In this document: in pieces, positions 1 through 7,097 of the stretch
Position numbering within the stretch: the first letter of the stretch is position 1
Layout of the letters: each line of letters begins with the position of its first letter
Assembly: GCA_002690865.1 (NCBI GenBank)
Contig: NZGG01000019.1
Location: 1-64,000, forward strand
Reading direction: 5' to 3'
Length of the DNA: 64,000 nt
Source: Gammaproteobacteria bacterium
Lineage (GTDB): Bacteria > Pseudomonadota > Gammaproteobacteria > Pseudomonadales > Azotimanducaceae
The notes under the pieces: generated by a model
Databases searched by the model: none
What the model saw: the letters and a program-made list of their open reading frames with translations, nothing else
What the model was told of the DNA's origin: nothing
Program-made: the position numbers and the translations under genes

Positions 1-321
1 GTCACTGATACCAGTAGACAGGGTTTTGTTTAAGGGTTTACCGCAAGGTTCAAGAGGAGGCCAAACAAAATCTTGGTCAAGAAAATTATCGTATTCGCCT
101 CCGCTTTTTGGGTTAGGGTCGCAATCACGAGACTTGTTAGGATCATCAATCCTGTAATAAACCGTGTCTAGCTCGTAGAACACATAACTTAGTAGTGCAG
201 AAGATTTATCGCCGTCCCAAGTTCCCGGTAGTTGAGCCAGAGCCCAAAACGTTGGAAGCCAAACGGCGATTAATAGCAACCAAAGAGTGGCTGTCAGTAC
301 ATTGGTAATTCGTAATTTCAT
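1..321 (-). CDS. Hypothetical membrane-anchored or exported protein (3' end cut by window)
   Basis: Reading from an ATG at 321 on the minus strand, the frame stays open for 107 codons to the window edge. The N-terminus (MKLRITNVL, then a run of L, W, A and I to about residue 30) is a signal peptide or signal anchor. The rest is polar with Cys around residues 73 and 91 and aromatic residues between. I recognise no family. It is read in the same direction as the SEL1 gene and lies 42 bp downstream of that gene's stop, so the two may share a transcript. The C-terminus lies outside the window. Confidence 0.6.
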   Translation of the reverse strand, partial: MKLRITNVLTATLWLLLIAVWLPTFWALAQLPGTWDGDKSSALLSYVFYELDTVYYRIDDPNKSRDCDPNPKSGGEYDNFLDQDFVWPPLEPCGKPLNKTLSTGISD

Positions 322-363
322 TTAAAAGAATATCTGGACTATCAAAATACGTTTCCTACCAAT

Positions 364-1266
364 CTAACACCCCTTATATTCCTTAGCCACACACTCACGG
401 GCTAGCTTCTGTGCTTCTGCAATTTGGGTGGGTGTCATGAGTTTTGTAATACTGTCTATACCCACCGTCGCTGCTTCGTTCCCTCCAGAAGCGGAAACAT
501 TCCACCACATGTAAGCGTAGACAAAATCTCTCAGAACGCCTCTGCCATTTGCATACATGACACCAAGATTGTTCTGCGCTTCAGTTCTACCCTGTTCAGC
601 GGCAAGCCGGTACCACCTCAATGCTTCTTTGTTGTCTTGTAAAACGCCTTGGCCTTTTGCGTATATGACACCAAGATTGTACTGCCCACCAGCATGACCT
701 TGTTCAGCGGCAAGCCGGTACCACTTCATTGCTTCTTTGTTGTCTTGTAAAACGCCCCTGCCATGCTGGTACATGAAACCAAGATTGGACTGCGCGTCAG
801 CATAATCTTGTTCAGTAGCAAGCCTGAGCCATTTCACTGCTTCTTTGTCGTCTTGCAGAACGCCTCTGCCATTGAGATACATGTTGCCAAGATTGTACTG
901 CGCGTCAGCATTACCTTGCTCCGCAGCAAGCCTGTAAAACATCACTGCTTCTTTGTCGTCTTGTGGAACGCCTTTGCCTTTGTCGTACATGAGACCAAGA
1001 TTGAACTGCGCGCCAGCATTACCTTGTTCCGCAGCAAGCCTGTAAAATATCACTGCCTCTTCATCTCGTTTTTGCTCCTTGAACATGTTGCCTATGAACA
1101 ACTGTGCTTCAGCATCACCTTGTTCAGCCGCTTTCAAAAACTCCCTCGCTGCCGTTGTATAGTCTCCCGCTTTGGCTGCGGCTATTCCTTTACCAGCATC
1201 AGCATCCGCGTGCACGGAGGCTAACAAAGTAAGTATGACTAATGGAGTTACCAGTAAGCTTTTCAT
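364..1266 (-). CDS. SEL1-repeat (tetratricopeptide-like) exported protein
   Basis: This is a 300-residue protein with a signal peptide (MKSLLVTPL to about residue 20). It then carries six SEL1-like repeats of about 36 residues, with the recurring pattern AAEQG-A-AQ-NLG-MY--G-GV. A last segment, DFVYAYMWWN, is typical of the end of SEL1 arrays. The repeats are also close at DNA level, with a period near 108 bp. SEL1 arrays form alpha-solenoids that bind other proteins, often in the periplasm. No catalytic domain is visible, so the partner and role are unknown. It follows the MORN protein on the same strand after a 30-bp gap, suggesting one transcriptional unit of repeat-scaffold proteins in the island. 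Confidence 0.85.
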   Translation of the reverse strand: MKSLLVTPLVILTLLASVHADADAGKGIAAAKAGDYTTAAREFLKAAEQGDAEAQLFIGNMFKEQKRDEEAVIFYRLAAEQGNAGAQFNLGLMYDKGKGVPQDDKEAVMFYRLAAEQGNADAQYNLGNMYLNGRGVLQDDKEAVKWLRLATEQDYADAQSNLGFMYQHGRGVLQDNKEAMKWYRLAAEQGHAGGQYNLGVIYAKGQGVLQDNKEALRWYRLAAEQGRTEAQNNLGVMYANGRGVLRDFVYAYMWWNVSASGGNEAATVGIDSITKLMTPTQIAEAQKLARECVAKEYKGC

Positions 1267-1296
1267 GACTTCATCGTCCTTTTGACCTCAGCATGG

Positions 1297-2319
1297 TTAA
1301 TCATATTTCCACTCTTGATACCAACTAGGTTCAGCCGCTATAGCAACACAGGTATCTTCAACTGCTTTCCTTAACGAACTTACCTGCATATCAACACCTG
1401 AGCTTTTTTCTAAGAGACATGCGTTATAGATTCTATCGTATTTTTCTATCGCTTCCGCTATCGCCTCCTCTATCGCGGATACTTCCTTCTCTATCGCGGA
1501 TATTTCCTCCTTTATCGCCTCCTCTCTCGCGGATACTTCCTTCTCTATCGTGGATACTTCCTTCTGTATTACTAGTGTTTCCTTCTCTATCGCGAATACT
1601 TCCTTCTGTATTACTAGTGCTTCCTTCTCTGTCGCTAATAATTCTTTTCCTATTTGATTACCGTCTCTCCACTCACCTACGTATTTGTCGCCACTCGCCG
1701 AAGTGAATGTTCCAGTTCCTGTTCGCTCACCGTCTAGGAACTCACCTACGTATTTGTCGCCACTCGCCGAAGTGAATGTTCCAGTTCCTGTTAGCTCACC
1801 ATATCGGGACTCGAACTCACCTACGTATTTGTCGCCACTCGCCCAAGTGGATGTTCCAATGATCGTTTGCTCGCCCTTTGGTTTCCAAAGGACATCTTTC
1901 TTTCCATCAGCGGAGACAAGAATCTCTCCGTAAGCTATAACCTCACCATCTAGAAGCTCAACGACGTATATGTCTCCGTCAGGGGAGGTCTGTATTTCCT
2001 TCTCCTTGCTCTGAGGCTCGCCATTTAGAAACTCACCGACGTAATAGTCTCCGTCGGGGTAAGTAATTATCGCCTTGCCATGAAACTTACCGTTTCTAAA
2101 CCCACCGACGTATTTAGCTCCGTCGGGGGAAGTAATTATCGCCTTGCCATGAAACTTACCGTGTCTAAACCCACCAGTGTATGTTTCTTGCAAACCCAAT
2201 ACATTCCCTACTTCCTTGCCATTCAAAATCCCAATTCCATTCTTGCAGTTACCACTGACACACTCTGCCCAAACCATGGACGAACCTGTAAGCGTTAGTA
2301 TGAATATGAGTATTTTCAT
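1297..2319 (-). CDS. MORN-repeat exported protein with C-terminal coiled coil
   Basis: The 340-residue product starts with a signal peptide (MKILIFILTL...WA, about 18 residues). Residues about 45-215 hold MORN motifs of the form YVGEF-DG---G-G-FT-ASGD, with 23-residue spacing. Residues about 225-295 are a highly charged heptad-like array (repeats of IEKEVSAIEE and VIQKEV) predicted to form a coiled coil. The C-terminus has two Cys residues. MORN repeats form beta-hairpin ladders that bind membranes or proteins; the exact role here is unknown. The array and the coiled coil are near-perfectly repeated at DNA level, so copy number could change by slippage or recombination. Confidence 0.82.
   Translation of the reverse strand: MKILIFILTLTGSSMVWAECVSGNCKNGIGILNGKEVGNVLGLQETYTGGFRHGKFHGKAIITSPDGAKYVGGFRNGKFHGKAIITYPDGDYYVGEFLNGEPQSKEKEIQTSPDGDIYVVELLDGEVIAYGEILVSADGKKDVLWKPKGEQTIIGTSTWASGDKYVGEFESRYGELTGTGTFTSASGDKYVGEFLDGERTGTGTFTSASGDKYVGEWRDGNQIGKELLATEKEALVIQKEVFAIEKETLVIQKEVSTIEKEVSAREEAIKEEISAIEKEVSAIEEAIAEAIEKYDRIYNACLLEKSSGVDMQVSSLRKAVEDTCVAIAAEPSWYQEWKYD
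1672..1723 (-). repeat. 52-bp MORN-unit DNA repeat, copy 1
   Basis: This 52-bp stretch is identical to 1741-1792, with a start-to-start period of 69 bp (23 codons, one MORN unit). A third, diverged copy begins at 1816. The identity at silent positions points to recent duplication rather than selection on protein alone. Confidence 0.85.
1741..1792 (-). repeat. 52-bp MORN-unit DNA repeat, copy 2
   Basis: Identical to 1672-1723; see that entry. Both lie inside the MORN-repeat gene and preserve its frame. Confidence 0.85.
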
Positions 2320-2433
2320 GACACCAGTTGTACCACCAAATCTGACTTAGGTAAAACTCGTTACCAGCTATTGCAGTAAACAATATGGATAAACTTGCAA
2401 TTTAGGTAAAAAAAGGGTAATCTCAGTAAATCT

Positions 2434-2447
2434 TATGATTAATCATA
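2434..2447. repeat. 14-bp perfect palindrome TATGATTAATCATA
   Basis: This perfect inverted repeat with no spacer lies in the 214-bp gap between the polymerase-like gene and the MORN gene, about 115 bp upstream of the MORN start. The same gap holds two loosely repeated blocks (ttaggtaaaa...cagtaaa near 2345 and 2402). It could be an operator for a dimeric regulator, but no regulator gene is seen nearby. Confidence 0.4.
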
Positions 2448-2533
2448 GGATCCAATCTGAGACGACTTAGCACGATAGTGCTATGAACCCATTCCAAAGT
2501 TCTAAAAACGTCTTACAGGGCTTCTGAGAGCGT

Positions 2534-3868
2534 CTAAATGGGTTTATCTACCTTCAGTCTAGCTCTACCAAAGCCCACGTGTTTATCCCAGGCTTCTGAC
2601 ATTGCGTCCATTGCCCAACTTTCGTGTTTCTGTTGGACAGCTACTGCGTCATGGACTGGAAGAACCACAATGTCCTTTTCAATACCTCTGAGCATAACTT
2701 CACGCAGCATAGCGCCCTCTAGGTTTTGCGCCTGAAAACCCCAGTCATCAAAAAGCAAAAGTTCTGAGTATCGTTTCCCAACAGCCTCTTCTATCGCTAC
2801 AAAGTTCTCAGTACCCAAAGCTCTGCGGTTCCAACTGGATTGCGCCCCTTGTTTACTCGAAGCACCCATTGCAGTTGTCATAAAAGCCTTCACAAGACTC
2901 CTGTCGTCGACACCAGACAGTTCCATAAGATCCTCGTAAGGAGTGTCACCGGCATCCTGCTGATGTAAAACAGCCATCGCCAGTCGAAGATGGTTTGCAC
3001 TAAAGTCAACTTCACAGATAGGTTCACCGTTGATGAGGGTGTTTATTCTAATCTTGAAATGTTTGTCGGGCAGTTGTTGGTAACGCGTGTACAAACGACC
3101 ACCATGGAAAGGCGTTTGTTTGTACTTTAGTCTTACTGGACCTTTGCAAGCCCATTGTTGAGCCTGAAGAAACTCATTAATGAGATTCATGTCGACTTTG
3201 TCTCGATGGTCCTTGGGTAATCCCTTCATAGTCTTAGCCCAATCGTTGTTGTCTACAGGCTCTCTGTCTTCATCCTTTTCAAATTGAAGGTAGTCTCCGT
3301 CAAATGACTCAACCGTATCTAAATAAAAGCTCATCAATTGTGCAGCAAAGTCAGGCGTTGGATAAATTCTTGTCCTCATCGGATGACCTTCGTATTTAGC
3401 TCCTTTCTTTGCAACGACAAGCCCTGATTCTTTTAGGTAGCTCACGATGTGATTAGTGGGGCTGTACTTAAGTCCGTATTTCTTCAAAGTTCTGTCGCTG
3501 GAGTAATGGTTTTTCGTCAGAGAGACTACAAGCCATTGGTGAGTTAATGCACAACCCGACAGACACAACAAAAAGAACTGCCAATGTCCCTTAAGTTCTG
3601 CTGCTGCTGTTTTATTCCTACCACCGACAGATTGACTAAAGTGGTCTTCTAATAACTCTATGTAATAGGAGGACGGATCAGGCATCGCCATAGACTGAAG
3701 AAAGCTGTGGTTATCATATGTATCTTCTGGGACACCTCTTTTGGCTAGCTCTTGAGCCAAAGAAGCAAGTTGTTCTTGTAGTGGTTGATGTAAGTCTGTC
3801 ATTTGCTGAACGCTAGATAAAAACTGGTGTTGAGGTACGTGTGGTATGCATATACCCGCCTTGCCCAC
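2534..3868 (-). CDS. Family-A-like polymerase palm protein (unassigned), island-borne
   Basis: The frame gives 444 residues from a GTG at 3868; an ATG at 3802 is an alternative start, and neither has a strong ribosome-binding site. Residues about 114-157 look like a winged-helix module. The C-terminal half has three motifs in the order and style of family A polymerases. Motif A is VDFSANHLRLA with Asp288, preceded by GGRLYTRYQQLP (residues 256-267). A motif-B-like helix is RSLVKAFM with Arg323 and Lys327. Motif C is LPVHDAVAV with His406-Asp407. Spacings of 39 and 80 residues are shorter than in DNA polymerase I, and there is no exonuclease domain. I infer a compact nucleotidyltransferase, either template-dependent or terminal, perhaps a replication or defence enzyme of the element. 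I know no name for the family. Confidence 0.6.
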   Translation of the reverse strand: MGKAGICIPHVPQHQFLSSVQQMTDLHQPLQEQLASLAQELAKRGVPEDTYDNHSFLQSMAMPDPSSYYIELLEDHFSQSVGGRNKTAAAELKGHWQFFLLCLSGCALTHQWLVVSLTKNHYSSDRTLKKYGLKYSPTNHIVSYLKESGLVVAKKGAKYEGHPMRTRIYPTPDFAAQLMSFYLDTVESFDGDYLQFEKDEDREPVDNNDWAKTMKGLPKDHRDKVDMNLINEFLQAQQWACKGPVRLKYKQTPFHGGRLYTRYQQLPDKHFKIRINTLINGEPICEVDFSANHLRLAMAVLHQQDAGDTPYEDLMELSGVDDRSLVKAFMTTAMGASSKQGAQSSWNRRALGTENFVAIEEAVGKRYSELLLFDDWGFQAQNLEGAMLREVMLRGIEKDIVVLPVHDAVAVQQKHESWAMDAMSEAWDKHVGFGRARLKVDKPI

Positions 3869-3994
3869 TTGTAGTGACAGTAGACTAACTTATGCAGCAC
3901 TTCTGTAGTTACTTTAATAATTTATCCTTTAAAAAGTAAGTTAGATAAAGGATTAGTATTAGTTCTACACTGGTTGCTACAACAGCTGCTGCTT

Positions 3995-4022
3995 AGGTTT
4001 CTGATATAGGAAATAAGGGTTA
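3995..4022. repeat. 28-bp direct repeat, copy 1
   Basis: aggtttctgatataggaaat and the following 8 bases match 4732-4759 at 26 of 28 positions. The two copies lie in direct orientation 737 bp apart and bracket the orphan secreted gene at 4105-4569. They may be recombinase arm or core sites, or the scar of a cassette insertion. Confidence 0.7.
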
Positions 4023-4104
4023 TTGAGGTGCTACTTAGGCTTACTCTTCCGATAACTTGAGGGTGTGGATTAATCTTGTATCTCAGTTTTTTTGCATTCG
4101 CCTA

Positions 4105-4569
4105 TTAAATTTTACGTTTACTTTCTATTGCATCTATATTTCTCTTTACTCTCTCAACTAATTCATCATATCGTTCTTTTAATTCCCGCTGTGTAACGAT
4201 ATTACATTGATATTTTGCGTATCGAGAGTCACGATACTCATATTCTTTTTTTAGTTTTAAAGAATCCCTATCTAGATAAAAAGTCCAAGAACCATAGGTA
4301 CTTATCTTGTATACGTCATGTCTGGTACGATCATCTATTATCTTTTCCTTAAACTCATAATTGCTATCGCTCCATCCTTCTATTGTGTCTGGGATATTAG
4401 TGTTACCTTGGGATAACGTAGCTGACCCTTCGGATTTATCTAATGTTACTAAATAGGTGTCATTATCTGATTCGTTTTTATTTTTTATCATTTTACAAGA
4501 TAAGTGGATATCCTCGGAGTTTGCATAGGTAGACATGAAAAGTAACAGTAAAGAAATTAGCGCTTTCAT
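4105..4569 (-). CDS. Hypothetical secreted protein, 154 aa
   Basis: The product begins MKALISLLLLF and has a cleavable-looking signal peptide ending near residue 18 (TYANSE). The mature part is polar, rich in Lys, Asp and Tyr, with single Cys residues near positions 25 and 121 that could pair after export. I recognise no domain. The start has an upstream purine-rich stretch (rc of tattctcc, i.e. GGAGAATA) just before the ATG, which supports translation. It sits alone between two 28-bp direct repeats and reads in the same direction as the integrase. This suggests cargo that can be gained or lost as a unit. AT content looks higher than in the chromosomal genes. Confidence 0.7.
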   Translation of the reverse strand: MKALISLLLLFMSTYANSEDIHLSCKMIKNKNESDNDTYLVTLDKSEGSATLSQGNTNIPDTIEGWSDSNYEFKEKIIDDRTRHDVYKISTYGSWTFYLDRDSLKLKKEYEYRDSRYAKYQCNIVTQRELKERYDELVERVKRNIDAIESKRKI

Positions 4570-4731
4570 TTTTATTCTCCTATCTTATGGGTCCTCATTT
4601 CGGCTCGTTGCACGAACCTTTGTATTTCAGGTAAACAGTATCGAAGTCAGATAAGCACCAAGACGTATATCCTGCAGGGCATGCCCAGTCTCAACACAAA
4701 GAAGTTGCTCTAAATTTAAACGTTCAGGATA

Positions 4732-4759
4732 AGGTTTCTGATCTAGGAAACAAGGGTTA
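4732..4759. repeat. 28-bp direct repeat, copy 2 (overlaps integrase stop)
   Basis: Second copy of the 28-bp repeat at 3995-4022, differing at two positions. Its last three bases are the stop codon of the integrase gene on the minus strand, so the repeat abuts the end of the recombinase gene. Confidence 0.7.
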
Positions 4760-6463
4760 CCGACAGCTCAGTCGAGATGGCAGAATGTGTTGGAATGCTA
4801 TTTTGTTAATCTCTTCGTGCTGCTTCTTAAGTGAAAAACCAGTTCCATACGCCTCACCAGTCGATCCTGTACTACGACCCATAAAGTTTTCTGCAAGCTC
4901 GTCAGATACGCCAGCTTCTCTAAAACTGTCTTTTAGGTTATGACGAAGAGAATGAAAGCTCGTCTTGTCAGTTTTTATACCTAGATTGTTTAAGTATCGA
5001 CTAAACCATTTGGAGAACGTGCTGGAGTAGGTTTTGTCGCTTGCTAATTTGGCATCCTCAAATAATCTGGGAGATGTATTAGTTGTTTTTTTATCTCTAA
5101 CGAAGTCAAGAAAACCCAACTCAATAAGTCGTTTGTGGATAGGAACAAGCCTTCTAGATTGAGTAGTTTTGAGATTTTTGTCCTTATGGTTCGTGTTCAA
5201 ATCAAGGACCCAGATACCATCTTTTTGATACACGTCCTCTAGGTATAACTGGAGAATTTCCTGCATCCGCATCCCAGTAAAAAGAGCTATTAGTGGTGTC
5301 CAGTACTTGTGTGATTTGGTTGGAACTAAGGATCCAGATAGGTGACAGGAAGACAGAGTTTTGCATCCAGTGTACAAAGGTGAAGAGAACAATACTTCTA
5401 GTTGCCTCTGACTAAAAGAGTCTCTTTGGTCACGCTGTAGTTTTTTTGCAGCTTTGGTTTCTCCACGTCCTTCAAACGGATTCTTACCATCGTAATCTAA
5501 TTCTTTCTTCGCAAAGCTGTACAGTGTACTTAAAACCTGTAGATAGTTATTTTGGGATGTTTGGCTGAGTGTATTTAAACCGTCCTGCTCTGCCTTCTTG
5601 ACTGCTTGACTTGGGGTAAGATCAGGGAACCGCTTAGAGGTATTCGGCGGCACTCCATGCAGATGCTCCTTGTAGTTTCTTGCGTCGTTAGACGTTATGG
5701 ACTCTAGCGTCCTAACGTTTGCACTTAATCCGTCTATTTCTTCAGCGTAAGTGAGAAAATAATTTAGCTTAGCAACCTGAGCTTCGCGTTGTTTTTTCCC
5801 CCAACTAAACTCCTTATCTTTTATATATTTTGAAATGACGCGTTCAAACGTAAGCAAGCTTTCGCTTTGTATTCCATTTTCTATCGTTGAATACCCATCG
5901 TCGAAGTACAGTTTTGGGTTTTCAAAATCACCACTCACAATTATTTCAGCATTACTATAAGTGTCTGCTAAAGCCCTTAGCATTGCTCTGGATAGTTGTT
6001 TGTAAATTACGCTTGATGACTCAATGGTGACTTTGAAATCCTTCAGAAGCTTATCTACGTCATCTTTAACAGTATCTAGCTTGCTAAGTCTTAAATCTTC
6101 AAGCACTTCTGCTCTGAAAGTTCTTGCGTGAAATGCTTCCAACTCAACATCTTCAGCTTGTCTATTATCGAACGTCTGAAGAGCTTCTTTCTTTAGGCTT
6201 AAAGTGTTTTCTTTCAGCACGTGTTTATAAACAAGCTCTTCCTCTTTTTGCGTGAGAAGATCTGTATCGGTCTGGATTCTTTCGAAAAGTCGTTCTAGTT
6301 CATCAGCCATAACCATTGCTGCTCTTGTTGCAGTTCTAAAATCACTCGTTCGTAGCGATTTTACCACTTCATTTTTTCCTAGAATACCAATGAGGTTTTT
6401 GGGTACACGTCTTCTGAAATGGTAGACGTTTTGACGTTTGATTAGGTAGGTCTGCATGTGCAT
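4757..6463 (-). CDS. int: Tyrosine recombinase (phage-type integrase) of the selC element
   Basis: About 568 residues. The best start is the ATG at 6463, which has GAGG eight bases upstream; the frame runs open to a TTG at 6484. The N-terminus (YLIKRQNVYHFRRRVP) matches the short N-terminal domain found in many tRNA-site integrases (DUF6538-like). A core-binding segment covers roughly residues 205-330 and the catalytic domain the C-terminus. Numbering from 6484, the catalytic residues are Arg406 (TGMRMQE), His511 and Arg514 (HSLRH), and Tyr546 (GEAYG). The usual His/Trp after the second Arg box is Arg537 (MGRS). It acts on attachment sites at the adjacent tRNA-Sec 3' end, from which it is transcribed away. 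Confidence 0.9.
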   Translation of the reverse strand: MHMQTYLIKRQNVYHFRRRVPKNLIGILGKNEVVKSLRTSDFRTATRAAMVMADELERLFERIQTDTDLLTQKEEELVYKHVLKENTLSLKKEALQTFDNRQAEDVELEAFHARTFRAEVLEDLRLSKLDTVKDDVDKLLKDFKVTIESSSVIYKQLSRAMLRALADTYSNAEIIVSGDFENPKLYFDDGYSTIENGIQSESLLTFERVISKYIKDKEFSWGKKQREAQVAKLNYFLTYAEEIDGLSANVRTLESITSNDARNYKEHLHGVPPNTSKRFPDLTPSQAVKKAEQDGLNTLSQTSQNNYLQVLSTLYSFAKKELDYDGKNPFEGRGETKAAKKLQRDQRDSFSQRQLEVLFSSPLYTGCKTLSSCHLSGSLVPTKSHKYWTPLIALFTGMRMQEILQLYLEDVYQKDGIWVLDLNTNHKDKNLKTTQSRRLVPIHKRLIELGFLDFVRDKKTTNTSPRLFEDAKLASDKTYSSTFSKWFSRYLNNLGIKTDKTSFHSLRHNLKDSFREAGVSDELAENFMGRSTGSTGEAYGTGFSLKKQHEEINKIAFQHILPSRLSCR

Positions 6464-6568
6464 GTGTAGCACCTCGTGTAGCAAATCGTGTGTTTTGCCA
6501 ACACAAAATGAAACACCTGTACCGGGAGATGCTGCTAATACTAGCTCTCAGCAACTTCTCATAAAATA

Positions 6569-6600
6569 TGGCGGAAGAGGTAGGAGTCGAACCCACCAGC
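6569..6600. other. Probable attachment site: 3' end of tRNA-Sec
   Basis: Integrases of this class usually recombine in the T-arm and 3' acceptor strand of a tRNA, restoring an intact gene on one side. The T-arm plus CCA of the tRNA-Sec is the expected core here. No partner copy is visible in the window, so the exact core cannot be fixed. Confidence 0.45.
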
Positions 6601-6662
6601 CACTTTTAAAGCAACTCAACGGCTTTGAAGGCCGCACGCCCCACCGGGGACGACGCTCTCCC
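6569..6662 (-). tRNA. selC: Selenocysteine tRNA (tRNA-Sec, anticodon UCA)
   Basis: A 94-base cloverleaf can be folded by hand, with encoded CCA at 6569-6571 and discriminator G. The anticodon UCA is at 6626-6628 in loop CUUCAAA. The D-arm has 5 bp (GUCCC/GGGGC) closed by CGGU, as in E. coli tRNA-Sec. An 8-bp long variable arm (AGUUGCUU/AAGUGGCU) has a 3-nt loop, and the T-loop is UUCGACU. The acceptor pairs 7 bp (GGGAGAG/CUCUUCC with one G-U) and the T-stem 5 bp. The stack is thus 12 bp instead of the usual bacterial 8+5=13, and an eighth acceptor pair would be C-C. It inserts selenocysteine at UGA with SelA/SelB, whose genes are not in this window. Confidence 0.9.
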
Positions 6663-6698
6663 ACCGTCTATACTATAGAATAGTAAAGCGGGAGGAAA

Positions 6699-7043
6699 CT
6701 AGCCTAGAACTTTATAACCCCGGCCTCGGAGACAACGATGCAAAATAGTTTTCTTCCTTTCCTCTGCTTTCGCAGCGCCGGACATACCACCACTAACTGC
6801 GCCTGCTCCAGCAGCTTTCTGAGCAGAATCGCTGTTTCCAATTACCGCGCCAAAAACGCCACCGACCGCCAAACCCACAGCCGCTTGCTCCGCCGCTTTA
6901 CCTCCAGTATTAACTTTGTTTGCTAAACTACGACATTCTGCTAGGTCTTTTTGATATCTAGCATCACTACGTCCGCGGTTGTCGACAATGGGGTCATCAG
7001 CACAACCAGCAACAAACACCAAAAAAAGAATGAATTTTTTCAT
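6699..7043 (-). CDS. Small glycine-zipper lipoprotein
   Basis: This 114-residue protein has a short lipoprotein signal whose lipobox ends FVAGC, placing the acylated Cys at about residue 14. Residues about 50-95 form a Gly/Ala-rich glycine-zipper segment (AAVGLAVGGVFGAVIG and GAGAVSGGMSGA) like those in YmgG- and SlyB-type envelope proteins. It is then rich in charged residues and ends in a short CLRGRGY motif common in this family. It is likely anchored in the inner leaflet of the outer membrane; a structural or stress role is guessed from the family. It lies 54 bp downstream of the SelD fusion gene and 36 bp from the tRNA 5' end, so it marks the first chromosomal gene after the island. Confidence 0.8.
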   Translation of the reverse strand: MKKFILFLVFVAGCADDPIVDNRGRSDARYQKDLAECRSLANKVNTGGKAAEQAAVGLAVGGVFGAVIGNSDSAQKAAGAGAVSGGMSGAAKAEERKKTILHRCLRGRGYKVLG

Positions 7044-7097
7044 AGATTTCTCTCTATCTTATAAAGACAAATTTAACCCGCACGTTGGGCTATTATA

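Larger units (their letters stand above)
1..6600. mobile_element. One end of an integrative element inserted at selC (other end outside window)
   Basis: The stretch left of the tRNA-Sec gene holds an integrase reading away from the tRNA 3' end, orphan secreted proteins, repeat-rich proteins and a polymerase-like protein. None of these are housekeeping genes, and the block gives way to conserved chromosomal genes immediately right of the tRNA. An integrase abutting a tRNA 3' end is the classical layout of tRNA-targeted islands, and selC is a known target for such islands in enterobacteria. No second copy of the tRNA 3' end was found between 1 and 6568, so the far attachment site must lie left of the window. 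The extent is therefore a minimum and the integration is inferred, not proven. Confidence 0.65.

Noticed and set aside
763..1224. Long open frame on the plus strand opposite the SEL1 gene
   Set aside because: It mirrors the repeats of the SEL1 gene and has a low-complexity composition; it is a shadow of the repeat array.
1419..1933. Pro/Ser/Leu-rich open frames opposite the MORN gene
   Set aside because: They arise from the antisense of coiled-coil and MORN repeats and have no start signal or domain.
3995..4759. CRISPR-like repeat-spacer array
   Set aside because: Only two copies exist, 737 bp apart, with a gene between them; no cas genes are present in the window.
6456..6683. Open frame running through the tRNA-Sec gene on the plus strand
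   Set aside because: It reads the antisense of a structural RNA; the cloverleaf explains the sequence.
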